From positions 1 to 11,723 of the forward strand of contig CAVFNL010000025.1 of NCBI GenBank assembly GCA_963623875.1: a stretch of 11,723 bases of DNA, read 5' to 3'. Of this stretch, positions 1 through 6,679 are shown in pieces. Every line of letters starts with the position of its first letter. Position 1 is the first letter of the stretch. The DNA is from UBA3206 sp963623875 (GTDB taxonomy: Bacteria; Bacillota_I; Bacilli_A; Acholeplasmatales; Anaeroplasmataceae). Both the position numbers and the translations under genes were made by a program. Under the pieces are notes generated by a model, which saw only the letters and a list, made by a program, of their open reading frames with translations, ran no database searches and was not told where the DNA came from.

Positions 1-53
1 AACCTCAGCCTTCCAAGCTGACTACGAGGGTTCGATTCCCTTCACCTGCTCCA
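1..53 (+). tRNA. tRNA-Gly(TCC), 5' end cut off by the window edge
   Basis: This is the 3' part of a glycine tRNA. It is identical base for base to positions 121-173 of the complete copy that follows, covering the anticodon arm with anticodon TCC at 12-14, the T arm, the 3' acceptor strand and an encoded CCA at 51-53. The first 21 bases of the gene lie outside the window. It reads GGA codons, and other GGN codons by wobble. Its 3' end is 46 nt from the next tRNA, with no terminator between, so the two are probably cut from one transcript. Confidence 0.93.
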
Positions 54-99
54 TTATTTTATTAATTATATACTTCACATCCTATTGTTATATATATAT

Positions 100-173
100 G
101 CAGGTGTAGTTTAATGGTAGAACCTCAGCCTTCCAAGCTGACTACGAGGGTTCGATTCCCTTCACCTGCTCCA
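100..173 (+). tRNA. tRNA-Gly(TCC), complete
   Basis: All arms fold by eye. The acceptor stem pairs 100-106 with 163-169 without mismatch. The D stem pairs 109-112 with 120-123 and ends in a G-T pair. The anticodon stem pairs 125-129 with 137-141 around a 7-nt loop with anticodon TCC at 132-134. The T stem pairs 146-150 with 158-162 around the TTCGATT loop. The discriminator base is T170 and CCA is encoded at 171-173. It is a tandem copy of the partial tRNA at 1-53, at a period of exactly 120 bp, and is followed directly by an intrinsic terminator. Confidence 0.97.
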
Positions 174-186
174 TTTGAAAGTTTAG

Positions 187-213
187 GTTTGATAGAAATA
201 TCAAACTTTTTTT
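187..213 (+). terminator. Intrinsic terminator of the tRNA-Gly unit
   Basis: An 8-bp perfect stem (GTTTGATA at 187-194 with TATCAAAC at 199-206) closes a GAAA loop and is followed by seven T at 207-213. The T run is on the plus strand, so it ends the tRNA transcript. Confidence 0.9.
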
Positions 214-228
214 ATTATACATCAATAT

Positions 229-275
229 AAAAAAATGAGCAAATTATGTTTAGTAAAAAAACATTATGCTCATTT
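229..275 (-). terminator. Intrinsic terminator of the phoH-recO operon
   Basis: The outer stem pairs 233-241 with 267-275 (9 bp), then an asymmetric internal loop, then an inner stem of ATGTTT/AAACAT. On the minus strand the hairpin runs into a T run read from 235 down to 229. The recO stop codon (274-276) lies in the base of the hairpin, so the gene and its terminator overlap. It faces the tRNA terminator at 187-213. Confidence 0.8.
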
Positions 276-978
276 AAATTATAAGTGAATTAAGACCTTT
301 AAGATAGATATGCACAAATTCAGTATAGTATTCATTCATAATATTAAACAATTTTTTAAAATCATAGTCTAATATTTTATCCAATTCTTCTTTATAAATA
401 TTTAGATAATATATAGTGGTAATCTCATCTAAAATATTTTTGGAATATGAACTTTTTTTATAATGATTGCGGCACAATGCTCCTCCATCCTTTACGCTAA
501 AATAATGAATTTCGTTTGACTTGCAATAAACACATTTCCCAAACTGTGGGGATACTCCAAAAGAATAAGTCATTTTAATCATAAAAATAACTCCAAGAAC
601 TAATCCATCATACTTTTTAGCTAGTTCAAAAAGCTTTTTTAGAAGCATAAAAATTCGATCATGAGGTGCATCTTCCGGAATCTTTGATACAATTTCTAAT
701 ATATATGAAAACCATAATGATTTTTTTAAATCATTTTTTATATAATCATAATTATCGATTATTGTATAATCTAATGCAGTAGGGAATTTATTATCAGTCA
801 TTATAACTTTTAGATCATTCATGCTTGTAATAAGCGGTAACATACCTTTTTTTTGATTTAATGATCCTAATGCTTTATATGATATTTTTCCATATTTTGT
901 ATATAAATATACTATTTTTGATTTTTCCTTATATTCTATAGATGAAAGTGTGATACCTTCAATTTCAAGATTATTCAT
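274..978 (-). CDS. recO: DNA repair protein RecO
   Basis: RecO is a mediator of the RecFOR pathway: it binds SSB and single-stranded DNA, anneals strands and helps load RecA. The protein is 234 aa when read from ATG at 978, close to the usual RecO length. It has an N-terminal OB-fold region (about 1-80) and a helical C-terminal domain with a zinc-site pattern: C149, C152, C169 and H172, with GGALC just before the last pair. Many RecO proteins have four cysteines here, so a histidine as fourth ligand is a variation. Last gene of the phoH operon. A TTG directly before the ATG could also serve as start (981); AAGGA stands 6 nt before TTG and 9 nt before ATG. I prefer ATG, which overlaps the era stop codon as TGATG. 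The family call also rests on position, since recO follows era in many Bacillota. Confidence 0.92.
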   Translation of the reverse strand: MNNLEIEGITLSSIEYKEKSKIVYLYTKYGKISYKALGSLNQKKGMLPLITSMNDLKVIMTDNKFPTALDYTIIDNYDYIKNDLKKSLWFSYILEIVSKIPEDAPHDRIFMLLKKLFELAKKYDGLVLGVIFMIKMTYSFGVSPQFGKCVYCKSNEIHYFSVKDGGALCRNHYKKSSYSKNILDEITTIYYLNIYKEELDKILDYDFKKLFNIMNEYYTEFVHIYLKGLNSLII

Positions 979-1886
979 CAATAATTATCCTTAGAATATC
1001 CTAGAGTTCTTAAAACATCTTTTCTATCTTTCCAGTCTTCTTTTACTTTAACCCAAAGATCAATAACAGTATGACTTCCAAGTAAAGATTTTATATCTTT
1101 TTTAGCCCTTCTTTTTACTTCTTTAATTAAAGAGCCATTTGAACCTATGATAATCTTTTTTTGAGATTGTCTTTCAACATATATTGTCGCATAAATTTCA
1201 ACCAAATCTTCTTCAATAGGCTTTAATGAATCTACTACAACCGCTACAGAGTGAGGAACTTCTTCGTGAGTCAATTGTAATATTTTTTCCCTTATAAGTT
1301 CAGCCACAATAAAACGTTCTGGATGATCTGTTATCATATCATCAGGATAATATTTAGGCCCTTCTGGTAATAAACCTTCAATTTCCTTTAAAAGAACATC
1401 AATATTTATTTTCTCTTTACAAGAAATAGGATAAATAGACTTAAATGGTAATTCATTCATATATAGCGCTACTACTTTATCAATATCAGATTTCTTTTTT
1501 AATAAATCAATTTTATTGATAATTAAATAAATAGGCTTTTTAATATTTTTAAGTCTTGTAATAATTTCCCGATCTAAGTCTTGTAATCTATCTGTTGCGC
1601 TAATCATAAAGAAAATCGCATCTACACCTTTTATCGAATTATATGAAGAATCATTCATAAATTCTCCAAGTGCATCATGTGCATGATGAATTCCTGGAGT
1701 ATCTGTGAATATTATTTGAGCATCAGATGTTGTGTACACCCCTAAAACTTTATTTCTTGTTGTTTGAGGTTTGTCACTCATGATTGCTATTTTTTGTCCT
1801 ATTATTGTATTTAGCAATGTAGATTTTCCTACATTTGGCTTTCCTATTATTGTAACAAAGCCTGATTTAAAATTAGAATTATTCAA
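978..1886 (-). CDS. era: GTPase Era, 16S rRNA-binding ribosome assembly factor
   Basis: Era is a GTPase that binds the 3' end of 16S rRNA and assists 30S maturation. The 302-aa protein is full length. G1 is GKPNVGKS (15-22), G2 lies around T42/T43, G3 is DTPG (62-65), G4 is NKID (124-127) and G5 is SCK (155-157). A C-terminal KH domain contains GSNG (248-251) in the RNA-binding loop. The start is a TTG at 1886: no ATG or GTG lies in frame near the conserved beginning KSGFVTIIG, so TTG is the only reasonable choice. It overlaps the end of cdd by 8 nt and has no convincing Shine-Dalgarno sequence, so translation probably depends on ribosomes finishing cdd. It ends in TGA, shared with the recO start. 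Tryptophan in Era is TGG, which supports the standard genetic code. Confidence 0.97.
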   Translation of the reverse strand: MNNSNFKSGFVTIIGKPNVGKSTLLNTIIGQKIAIMSDKPQTTRNKVLGVYTTSDAQIIFTDTPGIHHAHDALGEFMNDSSYNSIKGVDAIFFMISATDRLQDLDREIITRLKNIKKPIYLIINKIDLLKKKSDIDKVVALYMNELPFKSIYPISCKEKINIDVLLKEIEGLLPEGPKYYPDDMITDHPERFIVAELIREKILQLTHEEVPHSVAVVVDSLKPIEEDLVEIYATIYVERQSQKKIIIGSNGSLIKEVKRRAKKDIKSLLGSHTVIDLWVKVKEDWKDRKDVLRTLGYSKDNY

Positions 1887-2265
1887 GGTTACTAAAACCC
1901 ATAGGCATTAAATCTGCTAGGGTTACCTCCTTACTTAAAAGATTTTTATTTAATAAATATATAGGTGTATTATAAGAAATGAATTCAACAAACACTTGAA
2001 GACATGCACCACATGGTCTTATAAAATCATTAGTTTCTCCGTATATAGCGATTTGTTTAATGTCATCTTTTTTATAGCCTTCACTGATTAATTTAAATAT
2101 AGCTACTCTTTCAGCACAAACCGTAAGTGAAAAAGATACATTTTCTATATTTGTGCCAGTGATATATGTACCATTTTTAAGTTCAATTGCACAACCTACT
2201 TTAAAATTTGAATAAGGTGAATACGAATAAATTATAGCTTCCTTAGCTATTTCAAATAATTTCAT
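1879..2265 (-). CDS. cdd: Cytidine deaminase, small tetrameric type
   Basis: Cdd deaminates cytidine and deoxycytidine to uridine and deoxyuridine in cytoplasmic pyrimidine salvage. The length of 128 aa fits the short homotetrameric zinc type found in Bacillus. The active site is visible: C50-A-E52 supplies a zinc ligand and the catalytic glutamate, and PCGAC supplies C85 and C88. SPYSNFKVG (16-24) and GTNIENVS (37-44) are the expected substrate-site motifs. The ATG overlaps the ybeY stop as ATGA, and only a weak purine stretch (AGAGAAAG) precedes it, which suggests coupling to ybeY. Its place before era matches Bacillus, but dgkA, which usually lies between ybeY and cdd there, is absent. Confidence 0.96.
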   Translation of the reverse strand: MKLFEIAKEAIIYSYSPYSNFKVGCAIELKNGTYITGTNIENVSFSLTVCAERVAIFKLISEGYKKDDIKQIAIYGETNDFIRPCGACLQVFVEFISYNTPIYLLNKNLLSKEVTLADLMPMGFSNLE

Positions 2266-2702
2266 ACACTTTCTCTTGAAAGACCGGCCTTGTTTAAAAT
2301 CTCTTCTTGTTTTTTAAACATGACCTCTTCATCTTCCTTATTCATATGATCATAGCCACACAAATGTAGGTATCCATGTACAGCAAGAAATCCAATTTCA
2401 CGTTCTAAAGAATGTCCATATTCTATGGCTTGTTCTTTTGCTCTATCAACGCAGATAAAAATATCACCTAGTTCATTTTCAGCATTATAATTTGATTCAT
2501 TATTATCAAGAAGTGCAAATGATATCACATCAGTCACCCTATTAATTCCTCTATATTTAGTATTAATATCCAAAATTTCATTATTTGATACAAAAATAAT
2601 ATTAAATTCTCTTTTATCACGTACATGTTTAAAGATACTTCTAATTAAATTTACATATTCTTTTGTATCACCATTTATATGGCTTACGAAATGAATTCTC
2701 AT
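2262..2702 (-). CDS. ybeY: Endoribonuclease YbeY, rRNA maturation factor
   Basis: YbeY is a zinc-dependent single-strand endoribonuclease involved in 16S rRNA 3' maturation and ribosome quality control. The protein is 146 aa, the normal size. The family metal motif HGYLHLCGYDH is complete, with ligands H109, H113 and H119, and the upstream conserved stretch TDVISFAL (57-64) is present. The ATG overlaps the phoH stop as TAATG, and a GAGGAG sequence inside the last phoH codons provides the ribosome binding site. It ends in TGA overlapping the cdd start. Directly following phoH and preceding cdd and era, it shares the operon with another 16S maturation factor. Confidence 0.96.
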   Translation of the reverse strand: MRIHFVSHINGDTKEYVNLIRSIFKHVRDKREFNIIFVSNNEILDINTKYRGINRVTDVISFALLDNNESNYNAENELGDIFICVDRAKEQAIEYGHSLEREIGFLAVHGYLHLCGYDHMNKEDEEVMFKKQEEILNKAGLSRESV

Positions 2703-3667
2703 TAATTATTATTCTCCTCTTCTTCATATCTTTCGATAATTTTTGCGACAAGTGGATGTCTTACAACATCGTATTTTTCAAATTCTACAATCGATATTCT
2801 ATTAATCCCTTTCAAAATACGAATAGCTGTTTTTAAACCGGATTTAGTATTATTTGGTAAATCTATTTGTGAAATATCACCTGTAATTACCATTTTAGAA
2901 TTAAATCCAAGTCTTGTTAAAAACATCTTCATTTGCATATTTGTTGTATTTTGAGCTTCATCTAGTATTACATAAGCATTATCTAGTGTACGACCACGCA
3001 TATATGCTAATGGCGCAATCTCAATTACTTGTTTTAAAATTAATTCTTCAGTTTGCTCTTTTCCTAGAGAATCATAAAGTGCATCATAAAGTGGTCTTAA
3101 ATATGGATCTATTTTTTCTTTCAAATCTCCAGGTAAAAATCCTAAATTTTCACCAGCTTCCACTGCAGGTCTAGTTAGAATTAATTTCTTGATTTTTCCA
3201 GCTTTTAACAAACTTACAGCGTAAATAACCGCAAGATAAGTTTTACCAGTACCAGCAGGACCTATACCAAAAACCATATCATATTTGTTGAGTGATTTAA
3301 CATACTCAATTTGCTTTATAGTTTTTGGGAATATAGGTTTATTAGTTATTGTATAACCTACTGCATTTCTATTTTCATATAATGTATAACACTCTTCAAG
3401 TGAATCTTTATCTTGCATATTCTTAATATATAATATATCACGAATAGTAAGATTAATATTATACTTATGTGAAATAGTAAGAAGCATATCAAAAAATTCA
3501 TCTAACAAATTAAGTTTCATTGAATCCTCAATATCAGTGATTATTTTATCTCCTTTAATTTCTATATGGCAAAAATAAAGTTCCTCAATTTGTTTAATAT
3601 TAGTATTTTCAACCCCACATATATTTCTTATATCTTTAACATCTTTTATTTCAGTTTTTAAAACCAC
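2702..3667 (-). CDS. phoH: PhoH family ATPase
   Basis: This is a PhoH-like protein: an N-terminal KH-like region of about 100 aa, then a P-loop ATPase domain. Counted from the GTG start (321 aa), Walker A GPAGTGKT is at 136-143, TRPAVEAGENLGFLPGD at about 165-181, and Walker B VILDEAQN at 233-240. ITGDISQIDLP follows at about 261-271. The cellular role is not settled; linkage to ybeY and era suggests RNA metabolism. The frame is open up to a TTG at 3700, but that codon overlaps the -10 box of the likely promoter. GTG at 3667 instead has GAGGTGAT, an 8-nt match to the 16S anti-Shine-Dalgarno complement, with 8 nt from GAGG to the start. First gene of its operon. The HD phosphodiesterase pgpH, which follows phoH in Bacillus, is missing. 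Confidence 0.93.
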   Translation of the reverse strand: MVLKTEIKDVKDIRNICGVENTNIKQIEELYFCHIEIKGDKIITDIEDSMKLNLLDEFFDMLLTISHKYNINLTIRDILYIKNMQDKDSLEECYTLYENRNAVGYTITNKPIFPKTIKQIEYVKSLNKYDMVFGIGPAGTGKTYLAVIYAVSLLKAGKIKKLILTRPAVEAGENLGFLPGDLKEKIDPYLRPLYDALYDSLGKEQTEELILKQVIEIAPLAYMRGRTLDNAYVILDEAQNTTNMQMKMFLTRLGFNSKMVITGDISQIDLPNNTKSGLKTAIRILKGINRISIVEFEKYDVVRHPLVAKIIERYEEEENNN

Positions 3668-3671
3668 TAAA

Positions 3672-3717
3672 ATCACCTCTCTACCCTTATTATATATCAA
3701 TTTTAAATTAAATATAA
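3672..3717 (-). promoter_or_regulatory. Promoter and ribosome binding site of the phoH operon
   Basis: On the minus strand a perfect TATAAT (3694-3689) stands 17 bp after a weak -35, TTATAT (3717-3712). Transcription would start near 3682, giving a leader of only about 15 nt. That leader contains GAGGTGAT (3679-3672), a strong Shine-Dalgarno sequence for the GTG at 3667. The region is AT-rich, so the -35 call is soft. The combination with the ftsZ terminator just upstream makes a new transcription unit likely. Confidence 0.6.
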
Positions 3718-3727
3718 TTAGAATATT

Positions 3728-3760
3728 AAAAAAGATATAGATTTGCTTAAATCTATATCT
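3728..3760 (-). terminator. Intrinsic terminator of ftsZ
   Basis: A perfect 12-bp stem pairs 3733-3744 with 3749-3760 around a 4-nt loop. On the minus strand it runs into T residues (3733-3728). It begins 7 nt after the end of ftsZ. The plus-strand side lacks a T run, so it acts in the ftsZ direction. Confidence 0.9.
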
Positions 3761-3766
3761 AATTAA

Positions 3767-5050
3767 TTATAATATCCAATCTGGATATGAATCAGATGAA
3801 TCATCATCGTCAAAACTAGAAGTGTTTTTTGATTTACGTTTTCTTTCTTTTTCGGCAAGTTTTTTAGCCTTAGCTTCTTCTTTTAATCTACGATGTTGTT
3901 CTTTTTTTATATCAGTGAGATTTTGTTTTCTGAAAACATCATCAATTGTTTCGTCCTCATCATCACCTTCTATAGTCTCTTCATCAACATTTATTTCTTT
4001 TAGTTTAGATTCAATTCTATCCTTTGAAGAATTTTCATAAATTTTATTCCAAATATCTTCAACACCAGATTCTTTAGCTTTAAGTTCATATCCTGTAGCT
4101 ATTACTGTTACAACGATTTCGTCTTTTAAATCATCATTGTAAGCTTGACCCCAAATTATATTTAAATTCTTATCGCAATTATTTGTAATTTCATCACAAA
4201 CACTTTGAATCTCATACATTGTAATTCCTGTTGATGCAGTAATATTTACAATTGCATTAGTAGCTCCATCAATTGAAACTTCTAATAAATCAGAGTGAAT
4301 GGCTTTACGAGCAGCTTCTACAGCACGATTTTTACCAGATGCAACTCCAATACCCATTAAGGCAGTACCTTTATCTTGCATAACAGTTTTAACGTCCGCA
4401 AAATCAACATTAATTAATCCGTGGAAATTTATAAGTTCTGATATAGATTGAATACCTTGTCTTAAAATGTTATCAATCTCTCTATAGCATTCAGTAGTTG
4501 TAGTATCAGGTGATATGACCGAAAATAATCTTTGGTTAGGAACAACGATTAATGTATCAACATAAGGTCTAATTGCCTCAAGTCCTGAAATCGCATTAGA
4601 CATACGTTCAGATCCCTCAAATTGAAATGGTTTAGTACAAATTCCTATAGTTAAGGCTCCAAGTTCTTTTGCGATTCTTGCAACAATTGGCGCAGCACCT
4701 GTACCGGTACCTCCACCCATTCCACAAGTAACGAATATTAAATCTGCCCCTGTTAAAGCTTCTCTAATATCTTCTTCAGATTCTAATGCCGCATTTCTTC
4801 CTTTCGTTGGATTTGCTCCAGCTCCAAGCCCTCTTGTAAGAGTTTTCCCTATTTGAACTCTAGTATCAGCTCTTGAAGCAGCTAAGGCTTGTGCATCAGT
4901 GTTTATCGCAATGAATTCTACACCCCTAACTTCATTTTCAACCATTCTATCAACGGCGTTGTTTCCACCACCACCAACACCTACAACCTTAATCATAGGT
5001 TTTTGGTTAAAATTTTCTTCATCACTATTTCCTTGTCTTTCAAATAACAT
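3767..5050 (-). CDS. ftsZ: Cell division protein FtsZ
   Basis: FtsZ is the tubulin-like GTPase that polymerises at midcell as the division ring. The 427-aa protein has the nucleotide-binding core with VVGVGGGGNNAVDRM (22-36), the tubulin signature GGGTGTG (112-118) and the T7 loop NVDFAD (214-219) that completes the active site of the neighbouring subunit. The C-terminal tail is distinctive: an acidic stretch (about 355-371), a strongly basic, probably helical stretch (about 382-408), four aspartates (414-417) and the end YPDWIL. That end resembles the short conserved peptide that binds FtsA or other anchors, but stops without the usual residues after it. The start ATG has AAAGGAG about 10 nt upstream. 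The gene stands alone between its own promoter and terminator, without ftsA or other cell-wall cluster genes nearby. Confidence 0.98.
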   Translation of the reverse strand: MLFERQGNSDEENFNQKPMIKVVGVGGGGNNAVDRMVENEVRGVEFIAINTDAQALAASRADTRVQIGKTLTRGLGAGANPTKGRNAALESEEDIREALTGADLIFVTCGMGGGTGTGAAPIVARIAKELGALTIGICTKPFQFEGSERMSNAISGLEAIRPYVDTLIVVPNQRLFSVISPDTTTTECYREIDNILRQGIQSISELINFHGLINVDFADVKTVMQDKGTALMGIGVASGKNRAVEAARKAIHSDLLEVSIDGATNAIVNITASTGITMYEIQSVCDEITNNCDKNLNIIWGQAYNDDLKDEIVVTVIATGYELKAKESGVEDIWNKIYENSSKDRIESKLKEINVDEETIEGDDEDETIDDVFRKQNLTDIKKEQHRRLKEEAKAKKLAEKERKRKSKNTSSFDDDDSSDSYPDWIL

Positions 5051-5073
5051 AAATAATCTTCTCCTTTTACTAA

Positions 5074-5107
5074 ATTTTATAATAATTGTATCACTTATTC
5101 AATAAGT
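5074..5107 (-). promoter_or_regulatory. Probable ftsZ promoter with a palindrome over the -35
   Basis: The minus strand carries TTGAAT (5102-5097), 17 bp, then TAAAAT (5079-5074), a good fit to a vegetative promoter. The -35 lies in the middle of a perfect 7-bp inverted repeat, ACTTATT-G-AATAAGT (5107-5093). The palindrome could be an operator or chance in AT-rich DNA. The -10 region shares the 13-mer ATTATTATAAAAT with the promoter at 6697-6725. Confidence 0.6.
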
Positions 5108-5117
5108 ATCTTCATTT

Positions 5118-5145
5118 AAAATCCCCTTTGAATTTAATAAAGGGG
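5118..5145 (-). terminator. Weak terminator after degV
   Basis: A 7-bp stem, CCCCTTT with AAAGGGG (5123-5129 and 5139-5145), closes a 9-nt loop. On the minus strand only four T follow, after one A, so termination may be partial and some transcripts could run on into ftsZ. Confidence 0.55.
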
Positions 5146-5156
5146 AGATTTAATAA

Positions 5157-5987
5157 TTATGCTTTTTTTATATATACAAATCCAAATGCATTTGGTCCCC
5201 AATGAGCCGCAATTGAGAATGATAAATTATCCTTTGCAATAATGTTTTTTGTGAATTTTTCATCTGTTTTCGCAACCAATTTATCCAAATTAACATCATT
5301 GTATGTATATTCCGCAACCACTGGATATTCATCATCATAATTTAGCATAACATCTTCTGATATTTTCTTCATAGTTCGAACCAAACCAATCCCTTTACCT
5401 AATGAGGTAACTTTATTATTTTCAATTCCCACTATTGGCTTAATACCAATTACTGAACCTATTAAATACTCTACTTTAGAAAGTCTTCCACCTTTATGTA
5501 AATATGTTAATGTTTCAGGTATTGCATAAATTACAATTCTTTTCTTTAATTCTTCTACCATTTCAACTAACTCATTTACAGTCTTCTCATTTTTATACTT
5601 ATTTATAGCCCAAGCAAGTATCCTAATTCCACCAACTGCAGATTGTGTATCAACCACATGTACTAGCTCGTTATCTTCAAAAGTAAGCCTTAAAGCATTG
5701 TATGTACCTGAAATTCCTGAAGCCATAGATAAAATTATAACTTCATCTCCAGCATTAGTATAATTTTCTACAACATCACTGACATCAGTTAGTGAAGGTA
5801 GAGATGTTTTAGGGAAAATCTTTTCGTCTATTAATTTTCTATAGAATAAATCATTATCAATGTTTACACCATCTAAATAATCTTCCTCACCAAGTAAAAT
5901 TCTAATTGGTATAATATAATCTACTCCATATTCTTCTTTTTCAAATTCTTTTATAGAAGATGCTGAATCAACTATTAATCTTATCAT
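5157..5987 (-). CDS. DegV family fatty-acid-binding protein
   Basis: DegV proteins bind a long-chain fatty acid between two domains; in several Bacillota, FakB members of this family present fatty acids to the kinase FakA. The 276-aa length is typical. Family features are visible: VDSASS near the N-terminus (6-11), TSLPS at 61-65 (usually TSQPS), MASGISGTYNAL at 88-99 and VVDTQSAVGGI at 111-121, with the ligand-contacting serine and threonine residues kept. No signal peptide or membrane segment is seen, so it should be cytoplasmic. It lies 14 nt after the HAD gene, with AAAGGG next to that gene's stop codon as ribosome binding site, so the two are co-transcribed. Without fakA in view, a role in fatty-acid phosphorylation is only inferred. 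Confidence 0.92.
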   Translation of the reverse strand: MIRLIVDSASSIKEFEKEEYGVDYIIPIRILLGEEDYLDGVNIDNDLFYRKLIDEKIFPKTSLPSLTDVSDVVENYTNAGDEVIILSMASGISGTYNALRLTFEDNELVHVVDTQSAVGGIRILAWAINKYKNEKTVNELVEMVEELKKRIVIYAIPETLTYLHKGGRLSKVEYLIGSVIGIKPIVGIENNKVTSLGKGIGLVRTMKKISEDVMLNYDDEYPVVAEYTYNDVNLDKLVAKTDEKFTKNIIAKDNLSFSIAAHWGPNAFGFVYIKKA

Positions 5988-6001
5988 ATAAATAACACCC
6001 T

Positions 6002-6673
6002 TTATTTTAAAGTTTCTAAATTAACATAGTATGTTGCGTACTTTGAAATTAAATCCATATCATCTTTATTAGAATTATCATATACAATAAGTGTTGATAT
6101 TCCTAATTTATGACAGGCTTTCATAGCCATTATTGAATCCTCAATAACTAATAATTCATCAGGTTTTATATTCTCTTTTTCTAAAATATATGAGAATAGT
6201 TTCCCACTTTCTTTTGATAAATCTAAATCAGATGATGAATATATATCATCATAATACATAAGAATATTTTGACTATTAGCTGATGATTCTAACAATTGTT
6301 TTGGCGTAGCACTTGAAAGTAAATTCTTACCATTTTCTTTTAATAATTTTAAAAAATATTTTGAATTATTTTTAAGTGGTATAGATGGATAAACTAAAGA
6401 AATAAAGCTATTAATATCATTTAGTACATCATTTGCACTACTATGAACACCATATTCCTCATGAATAATTCTTGCGGCATCTAGATTTGAAATATATTTC
6501 ATTTTCATATCTAAATCAGAATTAGCTTTAATATGTTTAGACTCTAAATATCTACTAGCAAAATTAAGCCACATAGGCATCGAATCAATTATAGTTCCAT
6601 CATAATCTGTCGCATAACATTTATATTTATTAATTACATTTTCTAAACTTGTTTTATCATTAATTAAAAGCAT
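6002..6673 (-). CDS. HAD superfamily hydrolase, phosphoglycolate/beta-phosphoglucomutase-like
   Basis: This is a HAD phosphatase with the four expected motifs, counted from the ATG (223 aa). Motif I is DYDGTIIDS with nucleophile D23 and acid/base D25. Motif II is around S120/S121. Motif III is probably K154. Motif IV is E178-D179 in VIEDS. The helical insert between motifs I and II (about 30-100) marks a type I cap, as in beta-phosphoglucomutase and phosphoglycolate phosphatase. The substrate cannot be read from the sequence. An in-frame TTG at 6685 extends the frame by four codons, but that TTG overlaps GAGG (6683-6680), which stands 6 nt before the ATG at 6673, so the ATG is chosen. First gene of a two-gene unit with degV. 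Confidence 0.88.
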   Translation of the reverse strand: MLLINDKTSLENVINKYKCYATDYDGTIIDSMPMWLNFASRYLESKHIKANSDLDMKMKYISNLDAARIIHEEYGVHSSANDVLNDINSFISLVYPSIPLKNNSKYFLKLLKENGKNLLSSATPKQLLESSANSQNILMYYDDIYSSSDLDLSKESGKLFSYILEKENIKPDELLVIEDSIMAMKACHKLGISTLIVYDNSNKDDMDLISKYATYYVNLETLK

Positions 6674-6679
6674 ATATAT

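Noticed and set aside
1..213. CRISPR-like or repeat array suggested by the repeated 55-bp segment
   Set aside because: The repeated unit folds as a complete tRNA-Gly with an encoded CCA, and only two copies exist, so it is a tRNA duplication.
2914..3174. Plus-strand open frame of 86 codons, antisense to phoH
   Set aside because: It lies over the conserved PhoH ATPase motifs and reads as low-complexity hydrophobic sequence; treated as a shadow.
3822..4040. Plus-strand open frame of 72 codons rich in Phe and Ser, within ftsZ
   Set aside because: It is the antisense image of the charged FtsZ tail, with no ribosome binding site or recognisable domain; ftsZ fully explains the region.
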